DNA from: Nitrospina sp.
GTDB lineage: Bacteria > Nitrospinota > Nitrospinia > Nitrospinales > JACRGP01
Direction of reading: 5' to 3'
Length of the DNA stretch: 64,000 nt
Assembly: GCA_024648695.1 (NCBI GenBank)
Contig: JACAVV010000019.1
Coordinates: forward strand, 23,964-87,963
Below are positions 36,218 through 45,300 of this stretch, piece by piece. The notes beneath the pieces are model-generated. The model was not told where the DNA came from. It ran no database searches and saw nothing but the letters and a program-made list of their open reading frames with translations. Within the stretch, counting starts at the first letter, position 1; each line of letters begins with the position of its first letter. The translations under genes were made by a program, and so were the position numbers.

Positions 36218-37048
36218 TGGCCAAATAATTTTAAGTAAATTAGCTTTAAAACGCACTCTTTTTCGTAGCCAAAGCTTTTAGCGTTTCAATCATGTTATTC
36301 AAAATATTGACGCCACCCCCCATGCAAAGTTTTTTGTTCGGACAACTAAACATACCCTCCATTGTTTTATAAAAAGAGTTTTTCGCGTTTCAAGTTATCT
36401 TCTAAAGCAAATAGCGCCATCCTAAGGGTCAAAAAGTAGAAATTTGTCCTAATTTACCAAATCTATTGGAAGCCCAGGTGGATACTTCGGAACTCTGAAG
36501 TTAAACCTTTAATTTTTAAGGGATTTTGGTGTCTTCTAATTATTTTTTTGATACAATATAATAATTAAATAAAAATTATATTATTCCTGGATTTTGCGGT
36601 GTTCCAAGTAACATTCAATAATTAGCAACAGGAAAACATTTCTAATGTTTTAATATATTCCAAACGGTAAAGCCCGGTTCAGAATTAATTGCTCTATTAG
36701 ATCAAAAAAAATATAATAGTTAACAGAGAGGACCAAAAAGCGACAAATTTTGTCAGCCCCCATGATTAAATAATTAATACTTGAATCGGGGTTTAGTTCA
36801 TTTTTCTGAAATAAATGGTAATAAATGCTTTAAGGTCAATGATTTAAGAGAGCGCTCCCGTTTTGGCATTATATTTGCTGTAAATCTAAATATAGTTATT
36901 TTATTTCTGGTTAAAGCCAGGAAATTTAAAAACACTTTAGTTTTACTTCTATTTTAGAGAGCTATCCAGAAAGGTTATTGAAAAGCACCTGAACAAAATA
37001 ACTAACCCATCTAATTTATTAAAGTTAAATTAATTAAAGGAAGGCGCT
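36218..37048. other. Long AT-rich intergenic region with sigma54-like promoter
   Basis: About 830 bases with no credible gene on either strand. Visible items are a perfect AAAACATT-TCT-AATGTTTT hairpin (36633-36651), AT-rich runs, the palindrome GAGCGCTC near 36850, and a sigma54-type promoter sequence in the last 200 bases. The leader of the following gene contains a small CTGG/CCAG hairpin. Confidence 0.5.
36864..36879 (+). promoter_or_regulatory. Sigma54-type (-24/-12) promoter
   Basis: TGGCATTATATTTGCT matches the consensus TGGCAC-G-N4-TTGCW with the invariant GG and GC ten bases apart. Only the C and G at positions 6 and 7 deviate. It would give a leader of about 160 bases before the repeat-containing exported protein. 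No enhancer-binding-protein site was recognised upstream. Confidence 0.6.
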
Positions 37049-38578
37049 ATGAAAATCAAACAATTCTTTATTTTACTTTTGTTTGCATGCTTACTGTATT
37101 CTCCAACAGATTCCTTTGCTTATACATGGACAGATAGTGACGGTGTCGTTCATGAGGGTTCACTTTCCGAGTATCGTGATTGGCGAAGGGCTGAAAGGTT
37201 ACGGTTGAGGAAACTTAGAGAAGAAGAAAAAACTTCAACTACGCAAGAAACCACTACCCCCGAGGAAACCACTACCACGGAAGAATCGACAACTACAGAA
37301 GAAACGACTACCACCGAGGAAACTACAACAACGGAAGAAACCACTACTACAGAAGAATCTACAACCACAGAAGAAACCACGACTACCGAAGAATCGACAA
37401 CCACGGAAGAAACCACGACTACCGAAGAATCGACAACTACAGAAGAAACCACTACTACAGAAGAATCGACAACCACGGAAGAAACCACTTCCACTGAAGA
37501 AGCTTCAACTTCGGAAGAGACAACTGAAGAAGCCGCTGAAGAGACTACTGAAGAGTCTGATGATGGGTTGGAACATGCCAACAGTATCTGGAAGCGACCT
37601 ATTCCTGATAACGCAACCTACGTGGATGTGCCTGAGTTGAAGGAACTGTTCGTTGGTCTGACTAATTGGGGTTCTGGTGGAGCCAATGTGGGTGTATACT
37701 ATGCTACTGAAGCAAGTCCACGCAGAAAAATTTATTACAACGTTGATGCCTGGAGAGGTGTGGCCTATTGGGGCTGGAAACGTCATGGTAACAGCCTCTC
37801 CACGGAAGCGGAAATCATGGAAAAAGCAAGTTTGATTTTCCCCCAGGAAAGCAATGTTTATTCCACAACCGTTCCCGAAGGCTGGGACCTTCCAAATGAA
37901 TTCCATGGCCGAAGCGATGGTTTCCATGATCCCAATCCATATGTTCCGAATGGTGTCATCCCTTCCGGAGATACCGATGGTCATATGGCCGTCCATCAGC
38001 CTAATGGTTGGGTTCTTGAAACCTATGCAACCATAGTTTTGTCAACTGGCGATATCGTTTGCCTGCAATACAGTTACACCGATCCTACTGCTGATGGCAC
38101 TGGATGGTGGAATGGCCGAACAGCTTCCTTGCTACCTAATTACCAGGGAGCTATCCTTGCAAGTGAATTTAAAAATGCCAAAGTTGACCATGCCCTGGCG
38201 GTTTTGATTGGGGCAGACTATTTAAAGAAAACCTACATTTGGCCCGCATTTGCTTATGATCGAAACCCCCACGATTACACGGGGAATTTACCGATGGGAA
38301 CCTTGCTGGCAATTCCAAAGGATTTCGATTTAAATTCGCTTAATTGGACTCCTGAAGGCAGGGCGATCGCTGAAGCCGCTCAAAAATATGGAATCTATAT
38401 CAATGACCGGGGTGGTCAGGGCGGAATGTCATTTCGGGTCCAGGAAACCCCGGCAGTACCGTCTTATTCCTGGCCATTAAATTCGGATCTTATTAAAATC
38501 GTGTCCAGGCTAAAATGGGTCACAAGCAACAAACCTCTTCCAGAGGATCATGACATTGACCCCAATGACCCGAGATAA
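37049..38578 (+). CDS. Exported protein with Thr/Glu repeat tract
   Basis: A 509-residue protein with a signal peptide (1-24, cleavage after SFA). A short DUF4124-like start (YTWTDSDGVVHEGSLSEY) and a basic segment lead to a Thr/Glu low-complexity tract (about 62-169). A C-terminal globular domain of about 330 residues follows, opening SIWKRPIPDNATYVDVPEL and containing GDTDGHMAVHQPNGW and DHALAVLIGA. That domain resembles a secreted family of unknown function I have seen in other bacteria. The tract probably acts as an extended stalk or spacer. AAAGGAAGG precedes the ATG. Transcription probably depends on sigma54 and ends at a strong terminator. Confidence 0.7.
   Translation: MKIKQFFILLLFACLLYSPTDSFAYTWTDSDGVVHEGSLSEYRDWRRAERLRLRKLREEEKTSTTQETTTPEETTTTEESTTTEETTTTEETTTTEETTTTEESTTTEETTTTEESTTTEETTTTEESTTTEETTTTEESTTTEETTSTEEASTSEETTEEAAEETTEESDDGLEHANSIWKRPIPDNATYVDVPELKELFVGLTNWGSGGANVGVYYATEASPRRKIYYNVDAWRGVAYWGWKRHGNSLSTEAEIMEKASLIFPQESNVYSTTVPEGWDLPNEFHGRSDGFHDPNPYVPNGVIPSGDTDGHMAVHQPNGWVLETYATIVLSTGDIVCLQYSYTDPTADGTGWWNGRTASLLPNYQGAILASEFKNAKVDHALAVLIGADYLKKTYIWPAFAYDRNPHDYTGNLPMGTLLAIPKDFDLNSLNWTPEGRAIAEAAQKYGIYINDRGGQGGMSFRVQETPAVPSYSWPLNSDLIKIVSRLKWVTSNKPLPEDHDIDPNDPR
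37232..37555 (+). repeat. In-frame tandem repeat encoding TTTTEE/TTTTEESTTTEE
   Basis: Degenerate 18-base units combine into 36-base units encoding T-T-T-T-E-E-S-T-T-T-E-E, repeated for about 108 codons. Unit length is a multiple of three, so gain or loss of units would change stalk length without shifting frame. Synonymous variation (ACT/ACC/ACA/ACG) shows the array is not brand new. Confidence 0.9.
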
Positions 38579-38591
38579 TCTATAAAAACTC

Positions 38592-38628
38592 AGCCCTGGT
38601 TCCTACTGTATGGAGCCAGGGCTTTTTT
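38592..38628 (+). terminator. Rho-independent terminator
   Basis: AGCCCTGG pairs with CCAGGGCT, extended inward by TCC/GGA, followed by six T. It lies just after the repeat-protein gene and touches the 3' end of the convergent methyltransferase gene. Confidence 0.9.
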
Positions 38629-39355
38629 ATTTTTCAAACACAAATATTTTCTCACCGCGGATTAGACCAAAATCAATTACATCCTGGCCTTCCGATATAA
38701 TCTCATGCTTTAACTTAAACCCGGCCTTCATTACCCGATCTTTAAAGTCCCGACCATAATACCGAAGATGATCCCTCTGGCCAAAATGGACTTCCCGATC
38801 TTTTTCGGTAACGATGTCCTTGTTTTCGTAAGTTTGCTCCCAGGCTTCAATAATTATGGTTGAAGTGATTAGCAGTCCCCCCGGTTTAAGAATTCTGTAC
38901 ACTTCGCCCAATGCCATCTCGTCATTAACATGTTCCAGCACATGATTAGCGATTACAGTTCCAATGGTGGAGTTTTCAAGATTAATTTTTTCCAGGTTCA
39001 ATTTCAAGTCAGCTGACGCAAAAAAATCCGCTGTTTTATAGTCATTGAATTTTTTCCTGAATAACTTTGAAAGAACTATTTCCGGAGCAAAATGGATAAT
39101 GGGTTCCTGGAGTTGACCTCCATCTCCCACCAAACCTTTTTTGGTTTCCAGGTAAAATAACCGGTGTCTTTCAAGGGATTCACATTCGGGGCATTGAGCG
39201 TCTAAACGGGGAGGTTTACCAAAGAACCGAAACCAACCCTGGAAACCACAAACAGGACATTTACGTTGGGCGATTGGCCGGGTATTGCTATATAAACTAC
39301 GTAGCTCAATTATTTTTTTTGGAAGGATCTTCTTGAGTATTTGTTTAGCCGACAT
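38627..39355 (-). CDS. SAM-dependent methyltransferase with N-terminal zinc ribbon
   Basis: A roughly 242-residue class I methyltransferase. A CxxC...CxxC ribbon (CPVCGFQGWFRF, then AQCPECESLERHRLFYL) precedes a Methyltransf_11-like core with NHVLEHVNDE and YRILKPGGLLI. Similar proteins decorate surface glycans, and it lies in the GT2-flippase group. I chose the ATG giving MSAKQILKKILPKK; an upstream TTG (39427) has no ribosome-binding site. A 214-base gap, longer than usual here, separates it from the flippase gene. Confidence 0.78.
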   Translation of the reverse strand: MSAKQILKKILPKKIIELRSLYSNTRPIAQRKCPVCGFQGWFRFFGKPPRLDAQCPECESLERHRLFYLETKKGLVGDGGQLQEPIIHFAPEIVLSKLFRKKFNDYKTADFFASADLKLNLEKINLENSTIGTVIANHVLEHVNDEMALGEVYRILKPGGLLITSTIIIEAWEQTYENKDIVTEKDREVHFGQRDHLRYYGRDFKDRVMKAGFKLKHEIISEGQDVIDFGLIRGEKIFVFEK

Positions 39356-39569
39356 GTGAATTTTATTTATATTTGTCTTATTATGAGAACCAAAATCCGG
39401 AAAATAACCTGAACCCAGGATTATCAAAGGAATGGATACCTAAGGACCATAAAAATAAAATTTTACTCCAGCAATTTTTCCCCTCAAAAAACTCTCTTCA
39501 AAATTTACCCCGTTCAAAAAATAAATCAAAAAATAAATTTTTTCCAGCACCTTTAATTCAAACGGTCAT

Positions 39570-40778
39570 TCACGCAGTAACCTTTACAGGTACCTTTAAC
39601 AATAAAGGGTTCGCTTTATAATAATAAATTGTAACCGAAATTAAAGATAAAACAACCAAGCCTAAAATAGCACCCCAGATTTTCAAGTTAATTATCATGA
39701 ATGGGAAAAGAAAAACCGATACCATTAATTTTGTAAATGCCAACGCTGTACATGTCCTGATACCGCCGGAAGCCCGGATCACCTGATCATAAAAATTATT
39801 TCTGTATCTCACTGGAAGAATAATAGCCAACAAAAGACACAAATACCAAAACTCCTCAATCTTGTAAATTAAAAATCCCAGGACAGCGCTTCCACAAATC
39901 ATTACGCCCATAATTACAAAAGACAGTTTTTGAATTTTATTGACCAATTCGCGGGCATGGGCCAACTTATTTTCCACTAACCTGGGATAATTCCCCTGCA
40001 TCACTGACCAGCCCGGAGTATCGCAGGCGGTCAACACCTGGCGACATAATCCAAATACACCCAATTCGGACCGGGTCAGCAAATTTGCAGAAATTATTGT
40101 TGCAGTTTGGTCGGACAACAAAGCAAAAAAGTCCATAGGGATGTATTTCAATCCATGAGTTGCCTTATCACGCAAAGTTTTAAAAGAAACCTTTGCATAC
40201 TCTAACCTGGTAAAGACAAATCCGTTGCCAATAAACCTGCCTGAAATCATAAAAACAGCAAACATGAAAACGCTATCGGAAAAAATAATTCCCGACACGA
40301 TACCAACTGTAGTCAGTAGTGGGGGTCCAACAGCATATTTTATCTTTTTTTCAAGCAATAACAGGGTATTCAAAACGTTGGCCTGGGCGAAGAAAAACCC
40401 GGACAAACCAAACAAAACGATTTCAAATACTTCACCGGATCGGTGCGCCATTATTAGTGCATACAGGTAAAGAACCAAAACCGTGAGCGGAAAAGCCATG
40501 AAGGTTAGTATCAGGGCAATTGTATTTCTTTCGGCATGCTTCAAGTCTTCATGAGGTAAAGAATAATTTAATCCCAGCGCACACAGTAAGGATAAAAACA
40601 TGATCGCAATACTGGACACGGTAAAAGTCCCCATAGCATGAAGACCAAATTTCTTTACCAAAAAAATCGAGACGAGAAACGCGTTTCCCATCTGAATTAT
40701 ACGACTGAAAAGAATGGTGCCTCCGTCTTTACCCAAGGATGAGGCAAAATCCTTCAAAAGCTTTATAATTGAATCCAT
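39570..40778 (-). CDS. Wzx-like polysaccharide flippase (MATE/MVF superfamily)
   Basis: A 402-residue integral membrane protein with roughly twelve hydrophobic segments and few charged residues inside them. It opens with an amphipathic stretch and RIIQMGNAFLVSIFLVKKFG, which is typical of polysaccharide flippases moving polyprenyl-linked oligosaccharides across the inner membrane. It begins three bases after the stop of the upstream GT2 gene, so the two are probably coupled. The exact substrate is unknown. Confidence 0.78.
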   Translation of the reverse strand: MDSIIKLLKDFASSLGKDGGTILFSRIIQMGNAFLVSIFLVKKFGLHAMGTFTVSSIAIMFLSLLCALGLNYSLPHEDLKHAERNTIALILTFMAFPLTVLVLYLYALIMAHRSGEVFEIVLFGLSGFFFAQANVLNTLLLLEKKIKYAVGPPLLTTVGIVSGIIFSDSVFMFAVFMISGRFIGNGFVFTRLEYAKVSFKTLRDKATHGLKYIPMDFFALLSDQTATIISANLLTRSELGVFGLCRQVLTACDTPGWSVMQGNYPRLVENKLAHARELVNKIQKLSFVIMGVMICGSAVLGFLIYKIEEFWYLCLLLAIILPVRYRNNFYDQVIRASGGIRTCTALAFTKLMVSVFLFPFMIINLKIWGAILGLVVLSLISVTIYYYKANPLLLKVPVKVTA

Positions 40779-40781
40779 TCT

Positions 40782-41831
40782 CTAATCTGAAGTTTCGTGG
40801 GAAATCGCATAATTCTTGAAATAGGAGCGCGGTTTGGATAGGAAGATATAATAGAGGAGCATAAACCCTCTAGCCATTTTGTAGGGATAGGGTCGTAAAA
40901 ATTCAGGAAGAACTGATTGAACATTAATCAAAATAAAAGTGCCCATAGCACGAAAATCCCTTAAAAGCAGGGAGGGACTGTTTTTCAAGGCCTCGTCCAT
41001 TAAACCTTTGGCCAAATCCAGTTGTCCATTGGATAGGGCCTTTCGGCTACTGACCCGGTAGATATCACCCAGAGCAAGGCCTTTATCTCTTCTCGATAAA
41101 TTCGGGAGATAGTCATCAAAACATTCCATCACCATTTCAGCATTCTTCAAAAATATACTATAGTCCATCGATAAACTGCCACTTCTGACCCTATAACCTG
41201 TCAATGGCCGAGTGATCAACTGGCATGTGAATTGAGTCTTTTTCAATATTCGAACCCACATTTCATAGTCTTCGCAGGATCTCAGTTTTTCATTGAACAA
41301 ACCCGCCTGATCAAAACAGGCTTTTCGAACAAAAGGAGTGCTACCATTCCCAACATGGTTTCTTAATATCATATCCTTCAATTTGGGTTGCTTTTTCTTG
41401 GAAACCAGTAATTGTCCGGAAAACTTTCCATCTTCTTGCATATATGCGGAGTATGAATAGGTGATACCTATTTGGGGGTCATCCTGCATAATCTTCATAT
41501 GCTCTTTGGCCTTATCAGGAAACCAGATATCATCGCCATCTAAAAATCCGATAATTTCACCGCGGGCATTTTTAACTCCCGTATTGCGGGCGGCAGAAAG
41601 CCCTCCATTGGTTTGGGTTATTATTCGTAAGCGGGGATCATCAATTTTTTCCAGAAGTTCCAGGGTATCATCGGTCGATCCGTCATTCACGACAATCACC
41701 TCAAAATCATCAAATTTTTGGGCGAGCGCCGATTTCACCGCATCTTCAATAAAATCACGAACGTTATACGCTGGAATTACAACAGATAATATTGGATCCT
41801 TTTCTTCAGTTGCCTCCTGGGTATTTGTCAT
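40782..41831 (-). CDS. Family 2 glycosyltransferase
   Basis: A 349-residue GT-A enzyme. The nucleotide-sugar-binding start reads SVVIPAYNVRDFIEDAV and VIVVNDGSTDDT. The donor and metal site is NGGLSAARNTGV with FLDGDD. The C-terminal third is helical and weakly hydrophobic, suggesting membrane association. It is the first gene of the leftward GT2-flippase-methyltransferase set. Donor and acceptor are unknown. GGATGG lies just before the ATG. Confidence 0.9.
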   Translation of the reverse strand: MTNTQEATEEKDPILSVVIPAYNVRDFIEDAVKSALAQKFDDFEVIVVNDGSTDDTLELLEKIDDPRLRIITQTNGGLSAARNTGVKNARGEIIGFLDGDDIWFPDKAKEHMKIMQDDPQIGITYSYSAYMQEDGKFSGQLLVSKKKQPKLKDMILRNHVGNGSTPFVRKACFDQAGLFNEKLRSCEDYEMWVRILKKTQFTCQLITRPLTGYRVRSGSLSMDYSIFLKNAEMVMECFDDYLPNLSRRDKGLALGDIYRVSSRKALSNGQLDLAKGLMDEALKNSPSLLLRDFRAMGTFILINVQSVLPEFLRPYPYKMARGFMLLYYIFLSKPRSYFKNYAISHETSD

Positions 41832-42247
41832 CCCAATCCATCCTTTTTGTTCGAGTTACTGTTCCAGATACCCTGAATAAAAATATTCTGCCTAATTCCA
41901 ACAGGGTAGTCATTAGATATCGCACGATATGCTTTAACAGACCCCTTTAGCAAAAAAGAGTCTGGATAATTAAAATCAGCGAAAATTATAATAAGGTGAG
42001 AACTAAGAAGTGGATCATCGACCCTATAATTCCTTTACCCAACCCTTTTAACTGCAGAGATTCACAGCAGGAAAAAAGGAGTAACCTTTTACTTAACTCA
42101 AACAACTATATTAGCATCGTTGTTTTGATTCAAGAAATCCTATTTAATAATAAATAGTTGGTTTCAGGCGAGTAAATTCGAAGCACCATAATGCCAGGGC
42201 TAAAATTTTCAGACAAACCCACAGCTTTTAAGCCCAAAAACAAATTA
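41832..42247. other. Non-coding gap between the GT2 gene and the giant subtilase
   Basis: No gene is supported. A weak AAAAGG/CCTTTT hairpin (42074-42090) and a minus-strand TATAAT without a matching -35 are the only items noted. Confidence 0.45.
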
Positions 42248-42274
42248 GCCGGAAAAGAAGACTACTTTTCCGGC
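42248..42274 (-). terminator. Terminator of the giant subtilase gene
   Basis: The ten-base perfect stem GCCGGAAAAG / CTTTTCCGGC has a seven-base loop, about 30 bases after the stop codon. On the minus strand it is followed by TAATTTGTTTTT. T-rich sequence also flanks the other side. Confidence 0.75.
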
Positions 42275-42305
42275 CAATTTTTACCTTTTAAACCAACCCT
42301 AAAAT

Positions 42306-45300
42306 TTAAGGAGCTGGTTCAAATTGTATTGGAGATATTATTGCCGTGTCACTGGTGGCTCCATCCGAATCTTCAATGACTGCCACAATAGTATTTGACC
42401 CGGCATCAGGGTCCGTGTTGGTCAAAGTGATTGGAATGTCCACAAAGCCACTGCCTCCGATGACCGCGGTATGCTGAGTCAGGGTCACGACACTGTTGGT
42501 TTCATTGGGATCGATATCAAACCCGCCGTCAGGTACCCCGGCAAGGAACAAGCCGGTTTCGGCTACAAAAAGTTTCACGGAAGCCCCGATCTCCCCACTA
42601 ATCCGTGCCGTCTGGCTGGCGTCGCTAACCGTTGTAGGTACGGATCCAATTCCGAGTATTTCCAGTGTTGGAGCCTCTGAAATCAGCGGACGGACAATAT
42701 TCAGTCCGCCCCCTTCACTGGTCGCCTCGGCAAAGGGCTCGGAGGTGTAAGCGGTGCCATTATCAAAAACCACAGTCACTTTACTTCCGGTCAACTCCAG
42801 GCCGGAAACGCTACCCGATTCATTGGGTCCAGGAGCGGCCACAGCTTTGATACTGGTTGGATCGATATCGATGGAGAAACCAAACAGTTCACCCGGTTCA
42901 AAATCGTTGAAGTTAATTTCTACCTGTTGATATCCGCCTCCATTGGGTTTGGAAAGCGCATGGGTCGTGTAACCCGTATCCACTTCACCAGTATTCGGAG
43001 TGAAGGGTTTTCCCACGGGATCACCTGCAGTCCCATCAGGATCGAACACCATGTCGCCCATAAACCCGGTACTGATATCAAATATCACCTTTTCGATATT
43101 TTGCGTTCCGGTGGAATCGTTGTTGATCAAGAATGAGTTACTACCAAAAGTACTCACATCAATGCCGCCTCCTGGTGTGATTTCGAATGAGGCTTCGGAT
43201 GTCGTGTCATCCGGAATAACCTCAATGAAGTCCCAGGTCGCAGGAAACGGAGTGGCATCGATGGAAGTGGATATCACACCCACGGCCATACCCTGACCTG
43301 ATGTAAACCAAGTGGAGGGAATAGATTCTAATCCGCCAACATTGGTCCGGGAACCTGTCACGCCGCCAGTGGTGACTTCATAACTGGCCTGAACCGTGTT
43401 GGCGGCAGGATTCACTTCCAGGTAAAGGTCGACATAATCAGGACCCGGCATAGTTTCGGCCACGGTGGTGATTTGCGTGAATGTGCCTGATTCCTCCTTG
43501 GCAAGCTCTAAACCGCCGGTTCCACCCTGGGCTTCGACCACTATTTTAATGTAGTCATCCTGATCACCCGTTCCGAAGAAGAGGCCCATAGACTGGTAGT
43601 TTGCCGGTGAAATTCCTGCAAACGGAGCCAATACACGGGAATGGACGGTGAATACAGGACTGGTGTCGTTGATATTTACGCCCACCTGAAACCCGTATTC
43701 CTGATTATTGAAGTTCGCTGATCCTGCTGAAACTTCATCCACCGTCATGGCCCCAGCGGCACCCCCTGCGGTCATTTTAGTCGGATCATACAGGTCTCTG
43801 TAGTTTGTGCTATGATTGGTCATCAACCCAGTCCAACCAAGGTCCAAAATTCCACCCAGGGAACCTTCATCATTATCCCAGGTATGCCGCAATGGCATAT
43901 AGGTCGTGGTTCCGTTATCGGGATCCAGAGCGAAGTGATCTGTATTATCCAGAATACCATCGTTGTCGTCATCCGGATCATTCAGGTCAGACGTTCCATC
44001 ACCATCGTGATCCGACGGAACATCGGCAGGAGAACAAGGATTTGTGCCATTGTCAATTTCATCGGCGTTATCGAATCCATCTTCATCTTCATCGATGGTG
44101 TTGTCGTCAGCGCCGGTACAGATAGGTATGGTTGCGCCGCCGAAATCTCCTGGTTCAAGAATGATGACATCATTGGTTGCTATATCCACCATCCAGATGG
44201 TTCCCGGAAAGAGATCGTCATCTCCATGAGCTACTACATCAAGAGGAATGAAGCCAACATTGGAAGCCAACGGTTCATTGGTCACCAAAGTGGTTCCCGT
44301 GGCATCCAGTTCGATTCGGTAAAGAATATTATCGAATCCGGCGGCCAACAAGTTACCCGTCAGCTTTCCCTGAAAATTAGACGCTGTGTATTCATCCATA
44401 CCGTTCGTAGAGGTCGGAAAGTCGGTAATTGCTCCGTCCTCGCTTACGGGCGCCAGGTAGTCACATTCAACCGCATTGGAAGAACTCACCGGCGACTGCG
44501 GATTGGTCGGATTAAAAGTATTCGCCATATTTCCGCGAGTCGGGTTTGGATGTCCCGCATAGTAGCCCGGACCTGTGATCAAGTGAAGCTGATCCAGATC
44601 GGTAACCCCAGGTTCGCTGATGTCATTGGTACAATTACCGGCAGGCCCTTCGCTCACCGGAATTTCACCCCATCCGGCGTTTCCACCATTATCGATGGAG
44701 TACATTCTTCCAGCTTCGGTGACAACAAGGTCATATGGATTCCTCCAACCTGGAGAATAAACCTGCACGGGTCCTGTTGGATCCAGAATGGCCTGATTTT
44801 TTCCGTTATTTCCACCAAAAGGATCGTTCAGGTCATTTACACCCGCACGGTCCTCATCATCCAGAGTCGGAAGATCGTATGTAGACTCTCCAATAGCATT
44901 CAGGTCAATCTCCAGAATGGCGGCGGACAAGGCCGTCTCTGGCAAGAAAGCGAAGTTATTGGATGGACCTCCATGATTGGTATTACCCCCCATCGTCAGG
45001 TACATGATATTATTCAATTCATCAAGAACAATTCCATTAGCGGAATGATTTTCCTCGGAACGCGGCAATCCACGCACCAGATCCAATTTATCCCAGGAAG
45101 CCCCGTTCCAGGTCAAACGAGACAACATACTGGAGTTGGTATCCAGATCCAGATCGCCTTTTTCGGTACCCGCTCCAATTCTCGGATCACTTGAAGTTAC
45201 ATAGATCACCGGATTTGTAGCAGTTCCCGTTACGTAGATACCTGTAACCTGGCGAGTGTTGACAGAAGGATTCAGAGTACCATCATCATCGTGATTCGGA

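Noticed and set aside
37150..37581. A leftward frame encoding a Val/Ser repeat
   Set aside because: It is the reverse translation of the Thr/Glu tract of the exported protein; the real protein has a signal peptide, promoter and terminator.
42191..42379. A 62-codon rightward frame overlapping the subtilase 3' end
   Set aside because: It spans the terminator hairpin and lacks coding features.
43812..45194. A 460-codon rightward open frame
   Set aside because: It lies fully antisense to the giant subtilase, in its propeller region, has no domain or ribosome-binding site, and reflects codon bias of the real gene.
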